A stretch of 64,000 nt of DNA from Mycobacterium sp. URHD0025 (GTDB lineage: Bacteria > Actinomycetota > Actinomycetes > Mycobacteriales > Mycobacteriaceae), in contig NZ_AUEQ01000006.1 of assembly GCF_000426065.1 (NCBI RefSeq), positions 248,001 to 312,000 of the forward strand. Reading direction: 5' to 3'. The notes beneath the pieces are model-generated. The model saw nothing but the letters and a program-made list of their open reading frames with translations, had not been told where the DNA came from and did no database searches. A program made the translations under genes and the position numbers. Below are positions 54,272 to 62,769 of the stretch, piece by piece. Within the stretch, counting starts at the first letter, position 1. Each line of letters opens with the position of its first letter.

Positions 54272-54928
54272 ATGACCGCGACCAAGACCGCCAAAACCGG
54301 ACCGGGACGGCCCGCGGGTATCGACAGCGGCGACACCCGCCAACGGGTCATCGATGCCGCCTGCCGGTGCTTTGCCCAGTTCGGCTACGGACCGGCCACC
54401 AACAATCTGATCGCTGAGATGGCCGGCGTGACCGCGGGCTCGGTCTACTACCATTTCGGCACGAAAAACAGGTTGTTCGAAGCGGTTTGCGACGACGTCT
54501 ACGGCAAGATCCTGGCCAGTGCGGCACCGGCCATGGCGGGGCCGCATTCGATGCACGAGCTGCTGCGTGCGGCGCTGTCCGAGTCGATCCGGATCAACCG
54601 CGAGTATCCCGAGCTGGCCGGATTCGTGGCCACCGCGCCGATCGACGCGCGGCGGCACCAAGAGTTGAGCGCGGGCTACGCGCGGCAGGGTGCGCGGATG
54701 ACGGATGCGCTCGCGCGTTCGGTCATCGCGGGGCAGCGGGGCGGGCTGATCGCCGCCGAGTACGACCCGGTTCAGGTGGCGCGGGTGATCGGCGCGATTG
54801 TCGACGGTTTCGCGCACGCGGCGGCGGTCACCGAACCGGAGGAGATGGACGGCGTGAACCGGTTGTTCGAATCGTTGCTCGTGAATGCCGCACTCGGCAA
54901 GCGTCCCGCCGCAGTACGGACTCTCTAG
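54272..54928 (+). CDS. TetR-family transcriptional regulator
   Basis: A 218-residue regulator. A basic N-terminus (KTAKTGPGRPAGIDSGDTRQR) precedes the HTH (about 25-75: VIDAACRCFAQFGYGPATNN, MAGVTAGSVYYHFGTKNRLF), then an all-helical ligand domain. It lies 49 bp after kshA and convergent to an F420-dependent oxidoreductase whose stop shares the palindromic CTAG. It may control kshA or that gene; ligand unknown. Confidence 0.88.
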   Translation: MTATKTAKTGPGRPAGIDSGDTRQRVIDAACRCFAQFGYGPATNNLIAEMAGVTAGSVYYHFGTKNRLFEAVCDDVYGKILASAAPAMAGPHSMHELLRAALSESIRINREYPELAGFVATAPIDARRHQELSAGYARQGARMTDALARSVIAGQRGGLIAAEYDPVQVARVIGAIVDGFAHAAAVTEPEEMDGVNRLFESLLVNAALGKRPAAVRTL

Positions 54929-55965
54929 CCGGTGAGCGAGACGAGCTCCTCGCAGAACTTCACCGTCTCGGCGGCATCGGTGGCCATCGGGTGCACCAGC
55001 ATCGTGGTCACCCCCGCCTCGGCGTAGGCGGCCAACCGTTCTTTGACGAACCCCTTGGGCCCGATCAGCGATATGTTGCGGACCAGGTCGTCGGGCACCG
55101 CCGCGATGGCTTCGGCCTTCTTGCCGGCCAGGAACAGGTCCTGGATGTGATCGGCGACTTCGCCGTAGCCGTACCGGGTGGCCAGCTTGTGGTAGAAGTT
55201 CTGGCCGCGTGCGCCCATGCCGCCGATGTACAGCGCCAGTTGGGGTTTCGCCCACGAGAGCCGCTCGTCGACGTCGTCGCCGATGGCCAGGCTGGCGCTG
55301 ACCATGACATCCAGCGGGCCGAGCGCGGGATCGCGCTTGGCGGCCCCGGCGCGCAGGGCGTCGCCCCACACGTCGTCGGCCTTCTCCGGGAGGTAGAACA
55401 CCGGTTGCCAGCCTTCGGCGACCTCGGCGGTCAGCTCGACGTTCTTGGGCCCCAGTGCGGCGATTGTGATCGGAATGCGTTCACGGACAGGGTGATTGAT
55501 CAGGTGCAGCGATTTGCCCAGCCCGGTGCCGCGGTCGGCCGGTAGGGGCAGCTGGTAGTACTTGCCGTCGTAATCCAGGTTCTCGCGCCGCCACACCTTG
55601 CGGCAGATCTCGACCACCTCACGGGTGCGGCCCAGCGGTGCGTCGAACGGCACGCCGTGAAAACCCTCCACCACCTGCGGTCCCGAGGTGCCGAGGCCCA
55701 AGCGGAACCGGCCGTCGGAGACGTAGTCGACACCGGCGGCGCTCATCGCCATCAGGGCCGGCGTGCGGGTGTAGATCGGGACGACGCCGGTGCCGAGCTC
55801 CATGGTGGAGGTCTTGGCGGCCAGGTAGCCGAGCTGGCTGATCGCATCGTAGGAGTACGCCTCGGCGACCAAGGCGATGTCGACGCCCACCTTCTCCAGT
55901 TCGACGACTTGGTCGGCTGCTTCTTTGAAGCCGCCCGCATAACTCAGGAAGATGCCAGTGCGCAT
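54925..55965 (-). CDS. F420-dependent LLM-class oxidoreductase (Rv3520c-like)
   Basis: A 346-residue luciferase-like F420-dependent oxidoreductase. It begins MRTGIFLSYAGGFKEAADQV, with VEAYSYDAISQLGYLAAKTS, FRLGLGTSGPQVVEGFHG and the LADxGTGLGK region; the first 100 residues closely follow Rv3520c, which is in the M. tuberculosis steroid-catabolism region. Next to a KshA-type gene this hints at a steroid or side-chain reductase/oxidase, but the substrate is unknown. Homology starts at the ATG at 55965; the frame open to 56121 is upstream sequence. Confidence 0.87.
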   Translation of the reverse strand: MRTGIFLSYAGGFKEAADQVVELEKVGVDIALVAEAYSYDAISQLGYLAAKTSTMELGTGVVPIYTRTPALMAMSAAGVDYVSDGRFRLGLGTSGPQVVEGFHGVPFDAPLGRTREVVEICRKVWRRENLDYDGKYYQLPLPADRGTGLGKSLHLINHPVRERIPITIAALGPKNVELTAEVAEGWQPVFYLPEKADDVWGDALRAGAAKRDPALGPLDVMVSASLAIGDDVDERLSWAKPQLALYIGGMGARGQNFYHKLATRYGYGEVADHIQDLFLAGKKAEAIAAVPDDLVRNISLIGPKGFVKERLAAYAEAGVTTMLVHPMATDAAETVKFCEELVSLTG

Positions 55966-56063
55966 CGCAGGAGTGTAGCAACCCACCAGTTGGTTGGGAG
56001 GGGTGGTGTCGCCGGGGCGGACGAGGAACGGTGTCGCGACAATGCGGTTTGTCGACCGGCGCG

Positions 56064-58049
56064 TCATTGGTGAGCCGGTAGGCGCATCCCGGGTGTGATG
56101 ACGATCGACTGGATGCGCCATCCGCCCGGAGTGCGCGTGTACCCGATATCGGCGCTGAGGTATGCGGCTCGCGGGTCGTCACCGTCGTTGGCGGCGACCC
56201 ACATCAGCCACCGGCCGCGGGCATGGTCTCCGTCGACGGCGAGGACGGGGTTCAGGAAGGCATGCATGGCGAAGGGCACCGAAGCCGTGGCGTCGGGTAG
56301 GGCCGCCGCGATCGCCGCGGCACCGATCGTGGGGGCTGCACCGGGGTGCTCGAAGACTCCATCCGGCGTGAAGATGTCCGTAATGCTCTCGGGTTGAATG
56401 GTTTTCTCGGCCCAGCCGCGGTTGATCGCGTCGGCGTAACGCGCGGTCAGGTCGACGATGGCCGCCTGATCGTCCCACGTCGACGGCCGTGCGATGAGTG
56501 CTGCGGCGGTGCCGATCGCTGCAGCCAGGGCTGCCGCGCGGTCGGCCGGGGCCGTCACGACGCGCCATGCGATGTAGCCGTCAGGCCGCACCAGGGCAGC
56601 GCCGCTGGACCCCAACCCATATGCCGTGACGATGGCGTCGTGCAACGTCGACTCAGGCGGGAAACAGAGAAACTCGATCGACATTCCGAGCTGGCCGGTA
56701 ACGGACTGCACGCTGTTTCGCCACGCTTCGGAGCCAGTGACCAGTGTCCAGCCTCGGGTGAAGTGGTCGAGAGTCGAGCGGCCCGGAGCGATCCATACAT
56801 GCGGCGCCCGGGTGCCGGGCTGTCCGGCCCATTCGTGGGGTCTGCGGGCGTCCGGTAGGTCACGAGCCGCATCAGCAGGAACGACGGAGCGGTAGAGCTG
56901 GCCGAGTTCCATGGCGACGTCGTCGATGACGTCGACATCGGATGTGGGGGTGTCGATGTAGGCCTTGTAGTCGGCACGCGCGAAGATCTGCTGGTGACGT
57001 AGCCATGCGACGGGCCGCCGCTCGGCGTCGTAGGAGTCGAGGAGCGCGGGCTGACTGCGACCGGTGTGCACTGCACCGATCTTCCAAGAGAGGTTGTGGG
57101 CATCTGCGATTCCGGTGTTGGCACCGTATCCACCGCGATTGGGTGGGAGCTGATGCGCGGCGTCGCCGACGAGAAACACCCTCCCGCAACCGAAGTGATC
57201 GGCGATAAGCGCTGACAGCTCCCAGCGACCCGTGGTGATCAACTCGATCGAGAGATCGCCGATTCCAGTGGCGCGCCGAATGGCAGCACGCTGATCGTCT
57301 TCCGAGCGGTCAATGTCGTCCTTGAGCATCAGCACCCAGCGCCCGTCGGAGTATGTGGTCAAAAAGGCGTCAAATCCGGGTTGTTCGATCTCGAACTGCA
57401 CGATGCCGTGGCGCAGATACTGGTCCAACTCCGGCGCGCGGAACAAGATGCTGCGCTGCACTGACAGCAGGCCCTGCCCCGTTCTGCCGATGCGGAGACT
57501 GTTCCGGATCCCGCTGTCGGCCCCGTCCGCAGCGACCAGATAGTCCGCATCGATGCGGTACTCGCTGCCGTCCAGCCGCCGGCGCACTGTGGCGGTCACA
57601 CCATCACCATCGTCGACAAACGACACCAGCTCCGACCCCAATCGCAGATCGGCACCGAGTGCCTCGGCGCGTTCGCGCAGGAGTGGCTCCAGAGCGTCTT
57701 GGGCGATTGCGCTGCCGCGCACCGGTGAATGGTCGGCCGGATCTAGGGCGGAGGCGGCTGGGGGTGACCACGGGTACTCCTCTAACCATCGTCCCGTGAG
57801 ACTTTCAACGCGAGCCCGGCGCGGTGGGCCGTTCTGTGTGCTCGCCGGTAGCTCGATTCCGACGCCACGAAACAATTCGATGGTGCGGGTCGTGTAGCCG
57901 ATGGCGCGCGGATGTGTCGCGCTGCCGACATGCCGTTCGATGAGTGTCGTCGGTACGCCTTGCGATGCGAGGAAGACCGCCGCCGAGAGGCCGGCGAGGC
58001 TACCTCCGACGACGAGGGCGGTTGGATGATCGGTCGTCTCGTGGTGCAT
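56064..58049 (-). CDS. FAD-dependent group A monooxygenase fused to a SnoaL-like domain
   Basis: A 661-residue two-domain protein. Residues about 1-510 are a PHBH-type aromatic-ring monooxygenase: FAD motif VVGGSLAGLSAAVFLA, DG motif LVAADGADSGIR and GD motif FLVGDAAHQLPPNRGGYGANTG; a thioredoxin-like C-terminal part continues to about residue 510. Residues about 530-655 form a SnoaL/NTF2-like domain (IVDLTARYADAINRGWAEK, TDIFTPDGVFEHPGAAPTIG). Stand-alone versions of these two domains are common; the fusion is unusual. ATG at 58049 has a GGAG site 6 nt upstream. Divergent TetR gene at 58133. Substrate unknown, likely an aromatic or polyketide-like compound. Confidence 0.86.
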   Translation of the reverse strand: MHHETTDHPTALVVGGSLAGLSAAVFLASQGVPTTLIERHVGSATHPRAIGYTTRTIELFRGVGIELPASTQNGPPRRARVESLTGRWLEEYPWSPPAASALDPADHSPVRGSAIAQDALEPLLRERAEALGADLRLGSELVSFVDDGDGVTATVRRRLDGSEYRIDADYLVAADGADSGIRNSLRIGRTGQGLLSVQRSILFRAPELDQYLRHGIVQFEIEQPGFDAFLTTYSDGRWVLMLKDDIDRSEDDQRAAIRRATGIGDLSIELITTGRWELSALIADHFGCGRVFLVGDAAHQLPPNRGGYGANTGIADAHNLSWKIGAVHTGRSQPALLDSYDAERRPVAWLRHQQIFARADYKAYIDTPTSDVDVIDDVAMELGQLYRSVVPADAARDLPDARRPHEWAGQPGTRAPHVWIAPGRSTLDHFTRGWTLVTGSEAWRNSVQSVTGQLGMSIEFLCFPPESTLHDAIVTAYGLGSSGAALVRPDGYIAWRVVTAPADRAAALAAAIGTAAALIARPSTWDDQAAIVDLTARYADAINRGWAEKTIQPESITDIFTPDGVFEHPGAAPTIGAAAIAAALPDATASVPFAMHAFLNPVLAVDGDHARGRWLMWVAANDGDDPRAAYLSADIGYTRTPGGWRIQSIVITPGMRLPAHQ

Positions 58050-58069
58050 CAACACTCCTGACTCATTTC

Positions 58070-58082
58070 TTTAGTCACTAAA
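58070..58082. promoter_or_regulatory. Perfect palindrome in the monooxygenase/TetR intergenic region
   Basis: TTTAGTCACTAAA, a 6-1-6 perfect inverted repeat, followed by a second imperfect one (ACTA-ATATATC-TAGT, 58083-58097). They lie in the 83-bp gap between the divergent monooxygenase and TetR genes. TetR operators commonly take this place and form, so this is the likely site of the divergent regulator. Confidence 0.55.
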
Positions 58083-58132
58083 CTAATATATCTAGTAAGT
58101 GTTTTAAGCAACTTGCCGTTGAGCTCTAGGAT

Positions 58133-58741
58133 GTGACGGTGACGACTGATGCGCCGGGCCGCCGTGCTCGAAAGAATGCGCAGACGCGACGCGCGCTAGC
58201 CGAGGCGGCCGAGCGCCTCTTTCTGGCTCGGGGGTATGACGCTGTGGCGGTCAAAGACATCGCCGACGCGGTCGACGTCTCAGTTCCCACCCTGTTCAAA
58301 CATGTTCCCGACGGGAAGCCGGCCGTGATGTTCGACGATGGTGTGGAACGACGAGAAAGTCTCCTGGCCGCGGTGCATGACCGGCCGCCGCAGACGACGG
58401 TGCTCACCGCGTTGCGAGAGTTCATGGCCGGTCGGGGCCCGTTCGAAGAGAACCCCACACGCGCGTTCGTCCGGCGTACCGAACTCATCATGACCACCCC
58501 GGCCCTGCGGGAATACTCACGAAAGCTCTGGATCCGCTGCGAGAAACCTCTTAGCGAAGCAATTGCTACGGAACTTGGTCGGCCGTCCGACGACATCACC
58601 GCTCGTGCGGTGGCCCGTTACGTCCTCGAGATCCCGCAGTTCATCGGCGACGAGTCCGACCCGCGCAACGCGCTGAACGCCATATTCGACCTCCTCGAGC
58701 ACGGTCTGCAGTCGGGCGCAGTCTCACGCACGTCGGACTAG
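58133..58741 (+). CDS. TetR-family transcriptional regulator
   Basis: A 202-residue regulator starting VTVTTDAPGRRARKNAQTRR (GTG at 58133, or 58139). Helix-turn-helix about 18-65: ALAEAAERLFLARGYDAVAVKDIADAVDVSVPTLFKHV; the ligand domain follows. It is divergent from the FAD monooxygenase/SnoaL gene and probably represses it through the palindrome at 58070-58082 (inference). Confidence 0.88.
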   Translation: MTVTTDAPGRRARKNAQTRRALAEAAERLFLARGYDAVAVKDIADAVDVSVPTLFKHVPDGKPAVMFDDGVERRESLLAAVHDRPPQTTVLTALREFMAGRGPFEENPTRAFVRRTELIMTTPALREYSRKLWIRCEKPLSEAIATELGRPSDDITARAVARYVLEIPQFIGDESDPRNALNAIFDLLEHGLQSGAVSRTSD

Positions 58742-59008
58742 GCCACGCACCGGAACGCTCGATGATTCGCCGACGCCCATGGCGCCGTGGCCTCCCGGTT
58801 ACTCGACTTGAAAGCGGATTCCTGTCACGGTCTATGTGGTTGTCACCCTCGGGTTGCGAAGCTCCCCGGTGCGTCGAGACAACGATTGAAATGCTCTGGT
58901 GGACAAGCAATTTAAACAAGGGTCGTAGCCTGCATATTCGATTTGTGCCTCTTCTGTTCGAGGCGCGGGCGAGTTCACCGCTTCATCGGCAATACCCTTG
59001 TTGTGCGG

Positions 59009-59411
59009 CTAGCCACCCAGGTTCGGCAGCGGCAGCGGCGCGAGCCGGTAGCTCGGCGGCTCGGTGCCGTGCAGGTGCCGGACGAAATAGTCCCAGGTGC
59101 GGCGGAAAAGTAGTCCTGTCGGCCGAGCAGTGCATGCTCGGCACCGGGGATCATGATCTGGTCGAAATCTTTGTCCGCCTTGATGAGAGCGTCGGCCAGC
59201 CGCATCGTCATATACGGGTGAGCATTGTCGTCGAGCTCGCCGTGGACGAGCAGCAGCGTGCCCTTCAGGTTCACGGCCAGCGTCGTATTCGAGATCGCCC
59301 GCTTACCTTCTGTACTCACATCGCCGTGGTAGTGCTCGGCTCACATGGCCAGGTTGACGGCGTTGCCGAGGTCGCCGTGGGAGTGATTCTGAAAGGCCTT
59401 GCTGCGCCCGG
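59009..59411 (-). pseudogene. Remnant of an S9-type (prolyl oligopeptidase) peptidase C-terminus
   Basis: Reading leftward, the sequence resembles the S9 peptidase C-terminal region: NTTLAVNLKGTLLLVHGELDD, LADALIKADKDFDQIMIPGAEH with the Asp and His of the triad, and, in a shifted frame, RTWDYFVRHLHGTEPPSYRL. The frame is broken near 59100 (frameshift) and by a TGA at 59341-59343, where a Trp codon would be expected. Upstream, GDLGNAVNLAM also fits the family, so the remnant reaches back to the end of the amidohydrolase gene. The Ser region is missing. Confidence 0.7.
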
Positions 59412-59414
59412 CTG

Positions 59415-60836
59415 TCACTCCAAGAACGGCGAATGGCCGAGGTCGGTCGATGTGGCGTGGTGAACTTGGTTGAGGTCCGCAGTTGCAAAGCGCTTGTGGG
59501 GCAGAGCACTCCGATCCACGAGGCGGCCGGCCTTGTAGATTGAGTTGATCTTGCGGAGGTTGTCGATGTCGGCCACTGGGTCGGCATCTAACACCAGCAG
59601 GTCGGCGTATTTGCCTACTTCGATGCTGCCAATCTCATCGAACTTGCCGTAAGCCTTCGCCACATTGGATGTAGCCGCGTGTATCGCTTGCATTGAGGTC
59701 ATCCCCTTCTGCATGATGCCCACCGTCCAGTCGAAATGATCCGTCCCCAGCGTCCACGGCCGGTGCTGGCGACCTGCATCCCCTAGATCGTTGAGAACAT
59801 CATGCGGGGTGCACCCGGCATCGGTGCCGAGGAATACGTTGGCTCCCGCGGCGATAAGGGTCTGCTCGTTCTTCGCGTGCTGACCGCCTCCATAGCCAGC
59901 CATGACCTCGCCGCGACTCTCCAGATAAGACTGGTAGGCGTCAGTCACGGTTTGAATGCCGCAGGAAATGCCCTGATCCAAGATCTTGTCGATCGTATGG
60001 TTCTCGATCGGTTGGAAAAGCGTGACGGAGGCATGCACGAGCACGTCTGCCTCGAGATCGACGGCGATGTCCAGAGCATGGGTCGACAACGTGTGAGTGA
60101 GGATGGGCACTTCCTTTGACCGTGCCTCTTCAAACATGACGCGCAGTGCTGTCTCGGAGAACGGCAGATAGGTGCGATCGACGCCGACTGTTGACAACAG
60201 GTGATCGCTGACCGCGACTTTCATCATGTCGACGCCGCGGTCGAGATAGTCGCGCACAATCGCACGGATTTCGCGTACTGGCAGTGTGCTGATCTGATGT
60301 CCGACCCCGGCTTCCCACTGCTGATTGATCCGGTTCGCGAAGCTCGACGTGATCACAGGACGGGCAGCGAGGAAAAAGTCAGCGCTGAAGGGGCCGCCCA
60401 TGCCTACGATATTGCCGGCGGCAAACACTCGGGCTCCAACCTCCGCGCCAGACGCGATCCGGTCCCGTGCGGCCAGAACGGGACCCACCGCGTTGTGCGT
60501 GTCGAAGACCGTCGTGACTCCCTCGCGTAGTGCCACTTGGGCAGCCTCGATGATGACCTCTTCGAATCGGAATTCGTGGCGGGCGATGTACTCGATGCCG
60601 CCTACGCCGAGCATCATCCACGAGTCAAGTAGGTGCACGTTGCCGTTGATCAACCCTGGCAGCAGCCACTTGCCCGTAAGGTCCACTTGTTCAGCGTCAT
60701 GAGGAATGTCGACTGTTCCGCGCCGTCCCACAGCAGCGATTCGGTCACCCTCGACGAGCACGGTGGCGTCGAGATTGGGCGTGTCACTCTTGCCATCGAT
60801 CAGTGTCGCGCCCTCGAAGGCGATGGTGTTGGACAT
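59415..60836 (-). CDS. Amidohydrolase-family protein with altered HxH metal motif
   Basis: A 473-residue amidohydrolase/imidazolonepropionase-like barrel. The N-terminal beta part (AFEGATLIDGKSD, VLVEGDRIAAVGRRG) leads into the motif normally written PGLIDxHxH, which here reads PGLINGNVHLLD: the first His is Asn. Later ligands look present: THTLSTHALDIAVDLEADVLVHAS and LGTDAGCTP. The end has ATSNVAKAYGKFDEIGSIEVGKYADLLVLDADP. The start follows AGGAGATA. It is divergent from the PucR-like gene and upstream of the S9 remnant. Substrate unknown; activity with one metal, or none, is possible. Confidence 0.84.
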   Translation of the reverse strand: MSNTIAFEGATLIDGKSDTPNLDATVLVEGDRIAAVGRRGTVDIPHDAEQVDLTGKWLLPGLINGNVHLLDSWMMLGVGGIEYIARHEFRFEEVIIEAAQVALREGVTTVFDTHNAVGPVLAARDRIASGAEVGARVFAAGNIVGMGGPFSADFFLAARPVITSSFANRINQQWEAGVGHQISTLPVREIRAIVRDYLDRGVDMMKVAVSDHLLSTVGVDRTYLPFSETALRVMFEEARSKEVPILTHTLSTHALDIAVDLEADVLVHASVTLFQPIENHTIDKILDQGISCGIQTVTDAYQSYLESRGEVMAGYGGGQHAKNEQTLIAAGANVFLGTDAGCTPHDVLNDLGDAGRQHRPWTLGTDHFDWTVGIMQKGMTSMQAIHAATSNVAKAYGKFDEIGSIEVGKYADLLVLDADPVADIDNLRKINSIYKAGRLVDRSALPHKRFATADLNQVHHATSTDLGHSPFLE

Positions 60837-61139
60837 TCTTATCTCCTAGCTGGGGTGGTCGAGCAGGCCGCTCACTTCGGTCGCCAAAGCGCGTATCAAT
60901 GATTAGTCGGCCAGTGCCTTCGCGTCATTGGTTGCGCGGCTAGGGGGACGCGCAACTGGTTGTAGCCGCCGACAGTGGCATCCCGAAACCACCCGGGACT
61001 CCCACTGGAGGAGGTTTGAGGGAAGTGCGGTGATGTACGCCTACAGGGGTGTAGTGGCTATAGCGAGGTTGGTGTTGCGCCAGTGGGATAGTCGTGTGGT
61101 CGGCGCATGAGCTGAGGCGCAACAAACGATGGAGCCGAG
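60837..61139. other. Intergenic region between divergent amidohydrolase and PucR-type regulator
   Basis: 303 bp without a credible gene. It contains TCCCACTGG (61000-61008) inverted with CCAGTGGGA (61080-61088), and CTACA-GGGG-TGTAG (61041-61054). These could be sites for the PucR-type regulator on the divergent promoters. Confidence 0.4.
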
Positions 61140-62324
61140 ATGAATGGTAAATCGCGTTCGTCAACTGATCAGGCCTACTCCGAGGTGGTCAACGCGCTGG
61201 GATCCAGCGTAGACGCGATTGTTCAGCGGGTTGCTGCACGCGTCCGGGGCGAGGTACCGGTCTACGACCAGCTCGATGACAACGCGCTGGGGGAGTCCAT
61301 TCGAATCAATACCGCAGTGGCCGCGCAGGTGTTGCGGTCTGGGGCGCATGCGATGGATGTCCAGCTGTGCCACGACTTGGACTGTCTCGTCCGAGACCGG
61401 ATGGCGGCGGGTTTTGGCAGCAACGACATGGTCCAAGGGCACAACGTGATCATGGGTGAGATTCATGCGTTGTTTGCGCAGCTGTCGGAGCAGTGGTCAC
61501 TGCCGTCGGCGCGCACGGTAGAGGCAACCCAGACTCTATGGCAGGCAAGCAATCTCGTGCTGCAGCGCGCTACAGCTGTGATGCACGACGAAGCGCTGCA
61601 GCGCGCAGTGCGCGATATCCAGGTGCGCACCCGATTTGTGCGAGAGGTGGCCGCCGGCCAGCTGAGAGGCGTTGCCTTGGAACGACAGGCGAGTGCCTAC
61701 GGCATCGATCATCGCAATACGTTCTTCGCTGTGCGGGCGCGCCCGGCTCATGACTGCAACATCGACCGGCTGGTACGGAGCCTTTTGGACCGCTCATCGG
61801 ATTTGCACCGGCGCGGACTGATCGTCGCCGTCGATGGGGAGTGCATCGGTGTGCTGCCGAGCAAACCCGAAGGCGATTTCGATGCGCGTGTCGCGGTGGG
61901 CACACCACAGGTGCTCAACGACATATCACTGTCGTTCGCCGCGGCCGAGAAGGTCGCGATCTGGATGGACCGCCGTGGCGAGCAGGGCATCCGAGATCTG
62001 CAGAAGCTCTCGTGGCGGCTGCTGGCCGATGAGGACACCGCTGTGGCTCAGCTTCTCACTAGCAAGTACCTGCATCCCCTCGATATGCATCTGAGCCTCA
62101 AACCGCTGATCATCGACGCGCTGGCTGCGTACTTAGATCACGACCGTAACGTCAATCGCGCCGCGGAAGCACTGGTCATTCATCCGAACACGCTGCGTTA
62201 TCGGCTTCGTAAGTACACCGAGATCGCTCACATCGAACTGGAAGAAACCGATCACCTTGTGGCGCTCGCGATAGCGCTGGAGGCCCACCGCGCCGTTGTC
62301 GCGGGCTACAACGGCGATGCATAA
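61140..62324 (+). CDS. PucR/CdaR-type helix-turn-helix transcriptional regulator
   Basis: A 394-residue regulator. The C-terminal PucR-type HTH (about 325-385) is clear: KPLIIDALAAYLDHDRNVNRAAEALVIHPNTLRYRLRKYTEI; the middle (about 180-300) is the GGDEF-like/CdaR scaffold, and the N-terminal 160 residues are a helical domain of the actinobacterial RsbRD-like type. Family members respond to small metabolites such as purines or sugar acids. It is divergent from the amidohydrolase gene, a plausible target, and upstream of the thiolase fragment and acyl-CoA ligase. Confidence 0.87.
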   Translation: MNGKSRSSTDQAYSEVVNALGSSVDAIVQRVAARVRGEVPVYDQLDDNALGESIRINTAVAAQVLRSGAHAMDVQLCHDLDCLVRDRMAAGFGSNDMVQGHNVIMGEIHALFAQLSEQWSLPSARTVEATQTLWQASNLVLQRATAVMHDEALQRAVRDIQVRTRFVREVAAGQLRGVALERQASAYGIDHRNTFFAVRARPAHDCNIDRLVRSLLDRSSDLHRRGLIVAVDGECIGVLPSKPEGDFDARVAVGTPQVLNDISLSFAAAEKVAIWMDRRGEQGIRDLQKLSWRLLADEDTAVAQLLTSKYLHPLDMHLSLKPLIIDALAAYLDHDRNVNRAAEALVIHPNTLRYRLRKYTEIAHIELEETDHLVALAIALEAHRAVVAGYNGDA

Positions 62325-62458
62325 CGTTTGACAGCGTCACCGATGACACCGTGTGCCGTGACGTCGACAATCGATAGTAGGTGGCCTTTCCCAACCGCGC
62401 CTATCTGATTGCATTTCGCGGTGGCTGACCTCACATGGATCTACCAGAGGAAGCGCGC

Positions 62459-62689
62459 ATGGGTTACCGAGTCATCGTGGGAGTAGGAATGACCCACTTC
62501 GCTTCGCGGAGGCTGGCCCGGGGCCACGTTGGGCTAGCTGAGGAAACCGCGACGCGCGCGATCCGCGACATCGGAATGTCCTGCGGCCACTTCCAACAAC
62601 CCCTACTGGCTAGCGCCAGGTGGCGAGTCGCCTGCGTCGTCATCAGGTCCAGGCGAGACGACAACTGGTGTCCACGAATTGCGCACTGA
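62459..62689 (+). pseudogene. Truncated thiolase-like N-terminus
   Basis: ATG at 62459. The first 40 residues, MGYRVIVGVGMTHFASRRL and GLAEETATRAIRDIGMS, match the N-terminus of SCP-x-type thiolases/acetyl-CoA acetyltransferases. After that the translation is unlike the family and stops at 62689. The rest of a thiolase (about 390 residues) is absent, so this is a remnant. The following gene starts 80 bp later. Confidence 0.6.
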
Positions 62690-62769
62690 GCCAGGCACTG
62701 ACGATTCGACATGGGCACGGACGCCGATGGCTACAACCGAGTCGCATACATAGAACGGAGAACAAACGC

